From Microbacterium sp. LWH13-1.2 (GTDB lineage Bacteria > Actinomycetota > Actinomycetes > Actinomycetales > Microbacteriaceae): 64,000 nucleotides of DNA. The DNA lies in assembly GCF_038397735.1 (NCBI RefSeq), contig NZ_CP151635.1, forward strand, positions 1,116,001 to 1,180,000. Reading direction: 5' to 3'. Both the position numbers and the translations under genes were made by a program. The notes below the pieces were generated by a model. That model saw only the letters and a list, made by a program, of their open reading frames with translations, had not been told where the DNA came from and ran no database searches. Shown piece after piece: positions 55,720-63,797 of this stretch (the first letter of the stretch is position 1; every line of letters begins with the position of its first letter).

Positions 55720-56679
55720 ATGGCACTCAGAAGAGTCGTGCCCGGAGAGGAACCCGGTATCCGTCGTCGACGTTCGGGGTCCGGTTTCCGTTACCTCGAC
55801 GCCGGCGACCAGACGGTGTCGCAGGCTGATCGCGAACGCATCCACGACCTCGCGATCCCACCGGCGTGGACGGATGTCTGGATCGCGGCCGATCCGCTGG
55901 CGCACATCCAGGCCGTCGGCACCGACGACGCGGGCAGGCGGCAGTATCTCTACCATCCGCTGTGGCGGACGGGGAGGGATCAGCGCAAGTTTGCTCGCGC
56001 GCTGCGGCTGGCCGAGGCGCTGCCTGCGGCGAGGGCGAAGGTGACGCGTGCGATCGGGGAATCCGGTCTCACACGTGGACGCGCCCTCGCGGTGTCTTTC
56101 CGGCTCCTGGACGACGCCGCTCTGCGGATCGGCTCGGAGCGGTACCTCGTGAAGCACGGCAGTCGTGGTCTCAGCACGCTTCGACGCCGCGATGTCCGAA
56201 TCGACGGAAGCATGGTCGCTTTGAGCTTTCCTGCGAAAAGCAAGCAGCTGGCGTCGATCGAGATCTCCGACGCTCCGCTGGCCGAGGCTCTCTCGGAGTT
56301 CGCGGTCGGTTCCCCGCGTGCGCCGCTACTGGCATACCGGAAGGGGCGGCGGAGGGTGCGCCTGACGTCGGGCGAGGTCAACGACTATCTGCGCGAGGTG
56401 GCGGGAGCCGCCTTCACCGCGAAGGACTTCCGTACGCTGCACGGCACCATCCTCGCCGCGGATGCGCTGGCGCGTATCGGTCGGCTCGAGACCAAGAACG
56501 AGCGGCGCCGTGCCGAGCGCCTGGCTGTGCAGGCCACAGCCTCGGCGCTCGGCAACACCCTCGCAGTGGCGCGAGGAAGCTACATCGACCCGCGTGTGTT
56601 CCGTCTCTACGCGCGCGGCCGCACCCTCGATCTCACCGTGTCACCCGAGACCGCGATCCGCAGGCTGCTCGGGCGCTGA
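55720..56679 (+). CDS. DNA topoisomerase IB
   Basis: A 319-aa type IB topoisomerase, the poxvirus-like small form that relaxes supercoils through a 3'-phosphotyrosine link. The N-terminal domain includes RRRRSGSGFRYLD and IPPAWTDVWI. The catalytic domain has RIGSERYLVKHGSRGLSTLR, KDFRTLHGT (Arg and His residues of the active site) and Tyr288 in GSYIDPRVF as nucleophile. The ATG at 55720 with AGGAG nine bases upstream is used. It is an accessory enzyme in bacteria, additional to the usual TopA and gyrase. Confidence 0.9.
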   Translation: MALRRVVPGEEPGIRRRRSGSGFRYLDAGDQTVSQADRERIHDLAIPPAWTDVWIAADPLAHIQAVGTDDAGRRQYLYHPLWRTGRDQRKFARALRLAEALPAARAKVTRAIGESGLTRGRALAVSFRLLDDAALRIGSERYLVKHGSRGLSTLRRRDVRIDGSMVALSFPAKSKQLASIEISDAPLAEALSEFAVGSPRAPLLAYRKGRRRVRLTSGEVNDYLREVAGAAFTAKDFRTLHGTILAADALARIGRLETKNERRRAERLAVQATASALGNTLAVARGSYIDPRVFRLYARGRTLDLTVSPETAIRRLLGR

Positions 56680-56686
56680 TGACGGC

Positions 56687-57544
56687 TCAGCTCTCGCGAG
56701 GGTAGGTGTAGAAGCCTTCTCCGGTGGCGACGCCGAGCTTGCCCTTGTCGATGTACTGCTCCTTGAGCAGGTCGGCGAAGCGCTGCTGCTTCTCGCCACC
56801 CATGCGCGAGATGTTGTACGCCGTGGTCAGACCCACGATGTCGTAGATCTCGAACGGGCCCGCGGGAGCACCGGTGCCGATGCGCCAGGTCGCGTCGATC
56901 GCCTGGGGCTCTGCGATCCCGTCGACGAGGAGTTCGGCTCCCGCTTCGAGGAACGGCACGAGGAGGGAGTTCAGCAGGTACCCTGCCTTCTCCTTCTTGA
57001 TCTGGATGGGGACCATGCCGATCTGCGCGGCGAACTCCACGACCGTCTCATAGACGGCGGGGTCGGTGTCGGGCGTGCCCATCACCTCGGCGGTGTTGTG
57101 CGACCAGATCTCGTTCGCGAAGTGCAGTGCGAGGAAGCGATCGGGGCGTCCGGTGGACTCCGACAGAGCGCTGGGCAGGAGAGTCGAGGAGTTCGTCGCG
57201 AAGATCGTCGTTGCGGGAGCCGCGTCTGCGAGCGTGCGGTAGATGCCCTGCTTCAGCTCCAGGTTCTCCGGGACGGCCTCGATCACGAGTTCGGCGTTGG
57301 CAGCGGCATCCGCGAGGTCGGAGGTGAGGCGGATGCGACCGATGGACGCCTGCGCGCCACCGTCAGCCGCGTTCTCGACGCCGTCTGCGACGTAGCGCGC
57401 CGCGAGCGCTTCGAAGCGCTCGGCCGCGCGGTCGAGCGCAGCCTGATCGATGTCATACGCGACGACGTCGAATCCGTGGAAGGCGGTCTGGAACGCGATC
57501 TGCGATCCGAGGACGCCGGTGCCGAGAACGGTGATGTTCTTCAT
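56687..57544 (-). CDS. 3-hydroxyacyl-CoA dehydrogenase
   Basis: A 285-aa NAD-dependent dehydrogenase of the 3-hydroxybutyryl-CoA type. The Rossmann motif is ITVLGTGVLGSQIAF (Gly8, Gly10, Gly13). ATNSSTLLPS follows, and the catalytic His lies in ALHFANEIWSHNTAEV. The C-terminal domain has AGYLLNSLLVPFLEAG. It oxidises 3-hydroxyacyl-CoA to 3-oxoacyl-CoA in beta-oxidation. It lies 35 bases downstream of a MarR regulator in the same direction and is probably controlled by it. Confidence 0.9.
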   Translation of the reverse strand: MKNITVLGTGVLGSQIAFQTAFHGFDVVAYDIDQAALDRAAERFEALAARYVADGVENAADGGAQASIGRIRLTSDLADAAANAELVIEAVPENLELKQGIYRTLADAAPATTIFATNSSTLLPSALSESTGRPDRFLALHFANEIWSHNTAEVMGTPDTDPAVYETVVEFAAQIGMVPIQIKKEKAGYLLNSLLVPFLEAGAELLVDGIAEPQAIDATWRIGTGAPAGPFEIYDIVGLTTAYNISRMGGEKQQRFADLLKEQYIDKGKLGVATGEGFYTYPRES

Positions 57545-57579
57545 TTCTCTTCCTTCTCTGAGGGCCTTGTGGGCCGGGG

Positions 57580-58026
57580 TCATGATGCGGCGTCGCCGCG
57601 GTCGAAGCGCTGCAGGTCGTGCGCGAAGCGCGACACCTCCGCATCCGACCACTGCGCGAGATGTGCGTCGATCACGTGCTGCAGCGTGTCGAGCGTTCCT
57701 CGGAAGGCTTCTTCGCCCTCGAGGGTGAGTGCGAGCGGGCGCCCGCGTCCCGCCGCCGCAGGCATCTCCTGCACGAGCCCGAGGGCGATGAGGGACGACA
57801 GCTGCCGGGACACCGTCGAGCGGTTGAGCCGGAACATCTGCGCGATGTCCGTCGAGCGGATGCCCGGCTCATCGGCGATGGCCATCACGATCGACTGGTC
57901 GGTGATCGAGAGTCGCGTCTCGCCGGACCGGGCATCGACCAGACCCCGGCGGGTGATCGCCAGCAGGGACCGCAGCACCGTCGCGCTGTCCTGATCTCGT
58001 GCGTCCGCCTCGTCGATTTGTTGCAT
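57580..58026 (-). CDS. MarR family transcriptional regulator
   Basis: A 148-aa winged-helix regulator. The HTH is GIRSTDIAQMFRLNRSTVSR at about residues 55-74 with ALGLVQEMPAAAGRGRP as wing. The ATG at 58026 lies inside a GTTGCA-TGCAAC palindrome, and TAGAGT ends six bases upstream, so the mRNA is probably leaderless. A second identical-type palindrome covers the -35 region. It is the first gene of an operon with the 3-hydroxyacyl-CoA dehydrogenase and is divergent from pepN. Confidence 0.9.
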   Translation of the reverse strand: MQQIDEADARDQDSATVLRSLLAITRRGLVDARSGETRLSITDQSIVMAIADEPGIRSTDIAQMFRLNRSTVSRQLSSLIALGLVQEMPAAAGRGRPLALTLEGEEAFRGTLDTLQHVIDAHLAQWSDAEVSRFAHDLQRFDRGDAAS

Positions 58027-58034
58027 AGTGCAAC
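58020..58034 (-). promoter_or_regulatory. MarR operator 1, at the start codon
   Basis: GTTGCATAGTGCAAC is a perfect 6-bp inverted repeat with a three-base spacer. It contains the regulator's start codon. Confidence 0.8.
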
Positions 58035-58061
58035 TCTAGACCTGGCTGTTGCATAATGCAA
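58033..58061 (-). promoter_or_regulatory. Promoter of the MarR/3-hydroxyacyl-CoA dehydrogenase operon
   Basis: TTGCAT (58061-58056) and TAGAGT (58038-58033) are 17 bases apart on the minus strand, and TAGAGT ends six bases before the ATG. Both promoter ends are covered by the two MarR palindromes. Confidence 0.7.
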
Positions 58062-58062
58062 C
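58048..58062 (-). promoter_or_regulatory. MarR operator 2, over the -35 hexamer
   Basis: GTTGCATAATGCAAC differs from operator 1 by one base in the spacer. The two centres are 28 bases apart, close to an odd half-turn multiple. Confidence 0.8.
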
Positions 58063-58113
58063 GCGGGCGCGGGGCGGGGCATGAGCTCCGGCGGCGGATG
58101 AAAGGATGGAGAC

Positions 58114-60627
58114 ATGCACACCGCCAACCTCACGCGAGAGGAGACCGCGGCGCGATCCGCCGCCATCTCCGTTCGCAGCATCCGCGTCGAACTCGATCTG
58201 ACCGGAGCGCCCGAGCGGGCTCGCAGTGGGTTCCCGACGGTCACGACGCTCGACTTCGCATCGACGACCTCGTCGACCTGGCTCGACTTCATCGGCGAGA
58301 GCGTGGAGCGGCTCGTCGTCAACGGCGTCGAGCAGGACGTCGTCTACGACGGGGCCCGGATCGCCGTGCGCGATCTCGCGGAGTCGAACACGATCCGCGT
58401 CGAGGCGGTCGGAGCGTACAGCCGGTCGGGTGAGGGGTTGCACCGTTTCCACGATCCTGTCGATGACCGCACCTATCTCTACACGCAGTACGAGCCCGCC
58501 GACTCACGGCGTGTCATGGCGTGCTTCGAGCAGCCTGACATCAAGGCTCCCTACACGTTCGTGATCGACGCGCCGGCAGGGTGGGAGGTTCTCTCGAACC
58601 AGTCCGCCGCTGCCGTCGACGTCGGTGTCGGGGTGCAGCGCGTCGAGTTCGCCCCGACGCTGCCGATCTCGAGCTACATCACTGCCGTCGCCGCGGGGCC
58701 CTATGCCCGCGTCGACGGCGAGTGGCGGCGCGACGAACAGCACATCGCGCTGGGCGTTCTCGCGCGGCAGTCGCTGGCGCAGTATCTGGAGTCGGACGAG
58801 ATCCTCGAGGTCACGCGTCAGGGCCTGGACTTCTTCACGGATGCTTTCGCGTACCCGTATCCGTGGGGCAAGTACGACCAGATCTTCGTCCCCGAGTACA
58901 ACCTCGGCGCGATGGAGAATCCGGGGCTCGTCACCTTCACCGAGGCGTACCTCTCGCGGGGTGCAGCGACGGATGCCCAGCGCGCGGCTCGGGCGAACAC
59001 GATCCTGCATGAGATGGCGCACATGTGGTTCGGCGACCTCGTGACGATGAAGTGGTGGGATGACCTGTGGCTCAAGGAGTCCTTCGCCGACTACATGGGG
59101 TCGCACGCGTCCGCCGTCGCGACGCGCTTCCACGACGCCTGGGTGAAGTTCGCCGCCAACCGCAAGGCCTGGGCGTACCAGCAGGATCAATTGCCGACGA
59201 CCCACCCGATCGTCGCGGACATCACCGACCTCGAAGCGGCCAAACTGAACTTCGACGGGATCACGTATGCCAAGGGCGCCGCAGTGCTCAAGCAGCTGGT
59301 CGCCTTCGTCGGCGATGACGCGTTCTTCGACGGTGCGCGCAGGTACTTCGCTCAGAACGCGTTCGGGAACACGACACTCGACGACTTCCTCGTGCAGCTC
59401 AGTGCCGTGTCCGGCCGTGACATGTCCGAGTGGTCGCGCGCCTGGCTGGAGACCACAGGAGTCTCGACGCTCTGGGTCGAGAAGGATGCCGACGGAGCAT
59501 CCGTGCTCGTGCAGACCGATCCGCGCCCTCATCGGCTGCGCATCGGACTGTACGACGACATCGACGGCCGCGTCGTGCGCCGTGACCAGCTCGCGCTCGA
59601 CATCCACGACGAGCACACTCCGGTGGAGCTGCCCGACGCTGACCTCGTGCTGCTCAACGACGACGACCTCACCTACGCCAAGGTGCGCCTCGATGAGGCA
59701 TCGCTGACGACCGTGCAGAACTCGCTCTCCGGCGTCGAGGATCCGCTCGCGCGAGCGGTCATCTGGTCGTCCCTCTGGAACGCCACCAGGGACGGAGAGC
59801 TCGCGGCGAGCCGCTACACGTCGATCGTGCGCGCGCACGCGCCTCGCGAGTCGAACATCGGTCTCCTGAGTGGAGTGCTCGCGAACGCGCTCTTCGCGAT
59901 CCGGCACTACGTCGCCGATGAGAACCGGGCGCACGAGCAGAGGCAGTGGGTGGAGGCGGCATGGAGCGCGCTCCAGTCAGCGGATTCCGGCAGCGATGGG
60001 CAGCTCTCGTGGGCACGCGCCCTTGCGGCGGCATCCGCCTTCGATGACGCACGCGCCAGCGACATCCGCGCGATCCTCGACGGAGAGACGCTCGACGGGC
60101 TCGTCGTCGACCCGGACCTCCGGTGGCAGCTGCTGACCGCTCTCGTGACGACGGGTCATGCCGGGGTGGACGAGATCACGGCGGAGCAGCAGGTCGACGA
60201 CACCGGGAGCGGCCGTACCGCCGCGCGCCGTGCTCTCGCATCGATCCCGGATATCGCCGTGCGTGCCGAGGCCTGGGAGCAGGCGTGGAACGACGAGTCG
60301 CTCAGCAACGATCATCTCGACGCGGTCATCAGCGGATTCCGCGCAGGCGGACGACGCGACCTGATCGCGGGCTTCGATGACGAGTACTTCGCGAGGATCG
60401 GCGGTGCCTGGTCTGAGCGGAGCATCGAGCTGGCGCGGCGTCTGGTGGTGGGGCTGTTCCCGGCCGCGCCGAGCCTTGCGCCGGTGGATGCCTGGATCGC
60501 CGACAACGCCTCGGCACCTGCCGCTCTGCGACGTCTCGTCGTCGAGCAGCGCGATCACCTCGCACGTGACCTTCGCGTGCGAGCAGCGCAGGCTCAGTCG
60601 GCGTCGAGCTCTGCGGCGGTGCTCTGA
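58114..60627 (+). CDS. pepN: Aminopeptidase N (M1 family)
   Basis: An 837-aa zinc aminopeptidase that removes N-terminal residues from peptides in the cytoplasm. GAMENPGLVTF is the substrate-binding loop near residue 267. The zinc site is HEMAH at 299-303 with the third ligand Glu322 in WLKESFADY, and the catalytic Tyr lies further on (TYAKGAAVLKQL). A C-terminal ERAP1-like helical domain covers the last 300 residues. The last 34 bases overlap the convergent phosphotransferase gene. Confidence 0.94.
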   Translation: MHTANLTREETAARSAAISVRSIRVELDLTGAPERARSGFPTVTTLDFASTTSSTWLDFIGESVERLVVNGVEQDVVYDGARIAVRDLAESNTIRVEAVGAYSRSGEGLHRFHDPVDDRTYLYTQYEPADSRRVMACFEQPDIKAPYTFVIDAPAGWEVLSNQSAAAVDVGVGVQRVEFAPTLPISSYITAVAAGPYARVDGEWRRDEQHIALGVLARQSLAQYLESDEILEVTRQGLDFFTDAFAYPYPWGKYDQIFVPEYNLGAMENPGLVTFTEAYLSRGAATDAQRAARANTILHEMAHMWFGDLVTMKWWDDLWLKESFADYMGSHASAVATRFHDAWVKFAANRKAWAYQQDQLPTTHPIVADITDLEAAKLNFDGITYAKGAAVLKQLVAFVGDDAFFDGARRYFAQNAFGNTTLDDFLVQLSAVSGRDMSEWSRAWLETTGVSTLWVEKDADGASVLVQTDPRPHRLRIGLYDDIDGRVVRRDQLALDIHDEHTPVELPDADLVLLNDDDLTYAKVRLDEASLTTVQNSLSGVEDPLARAVIWSSLWNATRDGELAASRYTSIVRAHAPRESNIGLLSGVLANALFAIRHYVADENRAHEQRQWVEAAWSALQSADSGSDGQLSWARALAAASAFDDARASDIRAILDGETLDGLVVDPDLRWQLLTALVTTGHAGVDEITAEQQVDDTGSGRTAARRALASIPDIAVRAEAWEQAWNDESLSNDHLDAVISGFRAGGRRDLIAGFDDEYFARIGGAWSERSIELARRLVVGLFPAAPSLAPVDAWIADNASAPAALRRLVVEQRDHLARDLRVRAAQAQSASSSAAVL

Positions 60628-61472
60628 CCCACGGCGAGGTGGTCGGGGCGGTCGTCGCTCTGCGTCAGCAGAACGAGCGCGAGGTAGGCAGCCCATGCTC
60701 GCGCGCGCACCCAGGTCGCGTCGTCGTAGCGGGGGCCGGTGGCAGCCCGGAACACCTCGCGCCCTGGGGCATCGAAGAGCATCCATGCCGACGCGAGGTC
60801 GTACGCGGGATCGCCGACCGTGACGTCGCCGAAGTCGATGAGTGCCGCGAGCGAGGCCTCGTGAACCAGGATGTTGCCGGGGTGGAGGTCCCCGTGGATC
60901 CAGACCCGTTCACAATTCGGCGCTGCCGCCAGGCCTGCGGTCCAGGCATCGCGCAGCGCCGACCGGGGCGGGAGGGCGTCGAGGCGAGGCCGCATGGCGC
61001 CATCGCGTGTGGCCAGCTCTCGACCGCGCACGGGATTGAGTGGGGCGTCGTCAGGCGCCGGAGCGTGCAGAGCCCGAAGCGCCTCGGCGAGCCGTGGCGC
61101 CCAGGAGGAGTTCTCGACCCGCGACGACGTGAGCGCGTTCGACCCGTCGATCCAGGGGATCACCGACCACGGTCGGGGGAAGACGTCGTTCGGAGCTCCA
61201 GCGAACACGGGGATCGGAGTGCGGATTCCGAGTACCGCCAGCGCCGGCCCGATCTCGGGCAGGGCGCGCTGCTCGTTCGCGATGAGCGGCACTGCGAGAG
61301 CGCGCCTGGGCAGTCGCACGACGAGATCGGCACCCAGGCACCACATCGCGTTGTCCCATCCTTCGGCGAAGAGTCTGAGCGGAAGATCGGCCAGCTGCGG
61401 CGCCGTGGCGCGAAGCAGCGTGCGCAGGCCGTCCTCGTCGAGCGAGTACTCGGCCGAGGGGGAGTCGGCCAT
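60594..61472 (-). CDS. Aminoglycoside phosphotransferase-fold kinase
   Basis: A 292-aa APH/choline-kinase family protein. The Brenner motif HGDLHPGNIL is near residue 194 and the metal-binding IDFGDVTVGDPAYDLA follows. LFAEGWDNAMWCLGADLVVRLP, read in parts, is the N-terminal nucleotide lobe. Members phosphorylate aminoglycosides, macrolides or small metabolites such as hydroxyurea or homoserine; the true substrate is unknown and resistance should not be assumed. It is two bases downstream of the MBL-fold gene and is likely cotranscribed with it. Confidence 0.85.
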   Translation of the reverse strand: MADSPSAEYSLDEDGLRTLLRATAPQLADLPLRLFAEGWDNAMWCLGADLVVRLPRRALAVPLIANEQRALPEIGPALAVLGIRTPIPVFAGAPNDVFPRPWSVIPWIDGSNALTSSRVENSSWAPRLAEALRALHAPAPDDAPLNPVRGRELATRDGAMRPRLDALPPRSALRDAWTAGLAAAPNCERVWIHGDLHPGNILVHEASLAALIDFGDVTVGDPAYDLASAWMLFDAPGREVFRAATGPRYDDATWVRARAWAAYLALVLLTQSDDRPDHLAVGQSTAAELDAD

Positions 61473-61474
61473 GC

Positions 61475-62113
61475 TCAGATGTCGAGCGACTCGCCCGGCT
61501 CGAGCACCGAGAACTCGCCGCCGCCCTGTTCGGTCGCCCACTGCAGTCGCTGACGGTGCATCGTCTTTCCCGCCACGGAGAGAGTCATGTCGTGCGTGCC
61601 GAACGCGCGACGCGGCTTCACGGCCAAGACGTAGTCCATCGCCTCGCCGATCTTCAACCACGGAGCGCCGAGCGGAGCGGCGAGGGTGCCGACCTCGATG
61701 CCCTCGGGCACGGCGTAGGAGTCACCGGGGTAGTAGAACTCGTCGTTCACCAGCACCCCGACGTTCTCGACGGTCGGGAGAGAGGAGTGGATCACCTCGT
61801 GCGTGCCGCCGAAGAAGCGCAGCGAGAATGCTCCGACCTCCGCCGTGTCGCCCGGTGCGACCACCGAGATCTCGTAGCCCTCGGCCGCGCGCGCGACGCC
61901 GGCCGGTGCGTAGATCGGTGTGCCGGGAGCCGCACGCAGGATGCGGTCGAGGTGCTCGGGCGTCCAGTGGTCCGGGTGCTCATGGGTGATGACGACGGCG
62001 ACGAGCCCGGCGAGGTCACTCAGCGGAGCGGTGAACGAACCCGGATCGACGAGAAGGATGTCATCGCCCTGCTGGATGCGAAGAGCGGCATGTTCGAATT
62101 TCGTGACGCGCAT
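61475..62113 (-). CDS. MBL fold metallo-hydrolase
   Basis: A 212-aa metallo-beta-lactamase-fold hydrolase. The metal motif THEHPDH is at residues 43-49 (His44, His46, Asp48, His49), FFGGTHEVIHSSLP supplies the next His, YYPGDSYAVP the bridging Asp, and AFGTHDMTLS the last His. It belongs to the UlaG/YtnP-like group of small cytoplasmic hydrolases whose substrates are diverse. The ATG at 62113 has AAGGAG about 12 bases upstream. Confidence 0.86.
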   Translation of the reverse strand: MRVTKFEHAALRIQQGDDILLVDPGSFTAPLSDLAGLVAVVITHEHPDHWTPEHLDRILRAAPGTPIYAPAGVARAAEGYEISVVAPGDTAEVGAFSLRFFGGTHEVIHSSLPTVENVGVLVNDEFYYPGDSYAVPEGIEVGTLAAPLGAPWLKIGEAMDYVLAVKPRRAFGTHDMTLSVAGKTMHRQRLQWATEQGGGEFSVLEPGESLDI

Positions 62114-62199
62114 GGGATGAGTCAACTCCTTCTCGGCCTCCCTGGCAAACCGTCGAGCTGGTGCGCCACGCCCGGGAATCGAGCAGGGTCCGGCTCGAT

Positions 62200-62229
62200 T
62201 TGGCGACGCGAGAATCGTCGTGGCATACT
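62200..62229 (+). promoter_or_regulatory. Promoter of tRNA-Glu
   Basis: TTGGCG at 62200 and CATACT at 62224 are 18 bases apart, placing the start near 62236, about 30 bases before the tRNA. Confidence 0.6.
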
Positions 62230-62266
62230 TGAACAGTTGTCGCGGCACGGAAACGTTCCGCCAGAC

Positions 62267-62339
62267 GGCCCCATCGTATAGCGGCCTAGTACGCTGCCCT
62301 CTCACGGCGGTAACGCGGGTTCGAATCCCGCTGGGGTCA
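62267..62339 (+). tRNA. tRNA-Glu (CTC)
   Basis: A 73-base tRNA. GGCCCCA and TGGGGTC pair with one G-T wobble, the anticodon loop CTCTCAC gives CTC, and the T arm contains GGTTCGAATCC. CCA is not encoded. Confidence 0.95.
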
Positions 62340-62348
62340 CACAACACA

Positions 62349-62378
62349 CGAAAGCCCTCGGTTCTCCGAGGGCTTTCG
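62349..62378. terminator. Terminator after tRNA-Glu
   Basis: CGAAAGCCCTCGG and CCGAGGGCTTTCG form a perfect 13-bp stem with a four-base loop, followed by TCGTTTCC. Confidence 0.88.
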
Positions 62379-62420
62379 TCGTTTCCGGGCATGTCACCCA
62401 GGGTGCACGGGTCGCGGACG

Positions 62421-63740
62421 TCACACCGCGTTCCGGCGTGCCCCCGTCAGCCACAGTGCGAGAGCCGTGCACCCGAGCGCGATCGCTGCGAGCGGGAAGT
62501 CGAGGCCGTAGGCGGTGATGGCGATGATCGGTGCGATGAACACGAGTACGGCGGCGACGACAGCGACCTTCGACGAGAACCGGGCCGGACCCGCCGCCGG
62601 AGCCTTCTCGAACCGGATCAGCCAGAGCGACAGCACCCAGACTGCGGCGAGGACGACGATGAGGAACAGCGGCCGGGTCCACCACCAGACAGCGCTTCCC
62701 GGTGCGGGGAGGGGAAACGGGAGTACGAGCTGGATGCCGATCAGCACCATGATCATCGGCAGATGCCACAGGTAGATGGTCATGAGTCGTGAACCGATCA
62801 GGAAGACCACGCCCTGGGCCGCTCGATGCCTCATGAGCGCCGTCAGGGGTGCGTGCAGCAGCGTGAGGGCGGCGGCCTGGATGACGGCGAGCATGACCAT
62901 GGCTGTGGTCGGAGGCCACTGGTTGCCGAGCATGTTCCACGAGTAGCCGCCCATCGATACGAGGCCCCAGAGCGCCGCGTAGCCGGCGCCGATGAGCAGC
63001 ATCAGCTGCCACCAGCGGCGCGCACCGAACCAGCCGTCGAACAGGAAGAACCCGATCTGCTGCGCGAACAGCCAGACGAACACGATGTTCGGGATGCCGA
63101 AGAGCTCCTGGCCGAGACCGTAGCCCGTTCCGGCGACGGGCTGGATGCCGAGGTATCCGCCGATCACGGTGAACCGGAACGTGTCCACCAGCACGGCGCC
63201 CGCCAGGAGGCCGAGAAGCACCCAGGCGCCGTATCTCTCGTGCAGTCGCATCATCGCCGGAGCGAGCGCCTGGACGATCATGTATGCGGCGAGGAACCAC
63301 AGCGGAGAGCCGACGCCGATCGCGACCGTGTCGACGAGGGCGGGGTCGACGCCGATCAACCGAGTGGCGCCGAGAATGACGGTGAAGAAGACGAACAGCG
63401 GGAGCGCGGGGCGCGCGAGCCGCAGGAGACGTACGCGCACGAAGTCCTCCGCGGACTGTCCGCGTGCCGACGCCGACCGCCATCCCGCACGGGCCGCGTA
63501 TCCGCCGACGACGAAGAACAGCGGCATGATGTTCGCGATCCAGGACGCCGCGGTGAACCAGGGCTGCGCCTCGACGGTGCGCTCGATCAGCAGCGTTCCA
63601 TCCGGTGCTCGCCCGACGCCCGTGAACAGGATGTGCACGAAGACGACAAGGACGACGCAGACGACCCGCGCCAGATCGAGGGTGAGATCGCGGCCCACAG
63701 GGACGGTGCGGGGCGTCGAGTCGGTGGCGGCGCTGCTCAT
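62421..63740 (-). CDS. Acyltransferase 3 family membrane protein
   Basis: A 439-aa integral membrane acyltransferase with about 10 predicted spans. The N-terminal LDLARVVCVVLVVFVHILF carries the Arg-His pair typical of the family, and SPLWFLAAYMIVQALAPAM and LMTIYLWHLPMIMVL are further conserved blocks. Relatives O-acylate surface sugars or peptidoglycan. No glycan cluster is nearby, so the target is unknown. The ATG at 63740 is supported by TAGAGT seven bases upstream. Confidence 0.86.
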   Translation of the reverse strand: MSSAATDSTPRTVPVGRDLTLDLARVVCVVLVVFVHILFTGVGRAPDGTLLIERTVEAQPWFTAASWIANIMPLFFVVGGYAARAGWRSASARGQSAEDFVRVRLLRLARPALPLFVFFTVILGATRLIGVDPALVDTVAIGVGSPLWFLAAYMIVQALAPAMMRLHERYGAWVLLGLLAGAVLVDTFRFTVIGGYLGIQPVAGTGYGLGQELFGIPNIVFVWLFAQQIGFFLFDGWFGARRWWQLMLLIGAGYAALWGLVSMGGYSWNMLGNQWPPTTAMVMLAVIQAAALTLLHAPLTALMRHRAAQGVVFLIGSRLMTIYLWHLPMIMVLIGIQLVLPFPLPAPGSAVWWWTRPLFLIVVLAAVWVLSLWLIRFEKAPAAGPARFSSKVAVVAAVLVFIAPIIAITAYGLDFPLAAIALGCTALALWLTGARRNAV

Positions 63741-63747
63741 GCCGATG

Positions 63748-63753
63748 ACTCTA
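63748..63753 (-). promoter_or_regulatory. -10 hexamer, leaderless promoter of the acyltransferase
   Basis: TAGAGT is followed by CATCGGC and the ATG at 63740, a seven-base gap. It lies between the stop of the next gene and the start codon. Confidence 0.5.
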
Positions 63754-63797
63754 GCGCTGACGGGAGGCTGCCGACGGGTGCGGCCGCAGGCGCGCGG

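Noticed and set aside
60594..61472. Aminoglycoside resistance gene
   Set aside because: The fold is APH-like, but this family is very broad and many chromosomal members act on ordinary metabolites. Nothing in the sequence or context supports resistance.
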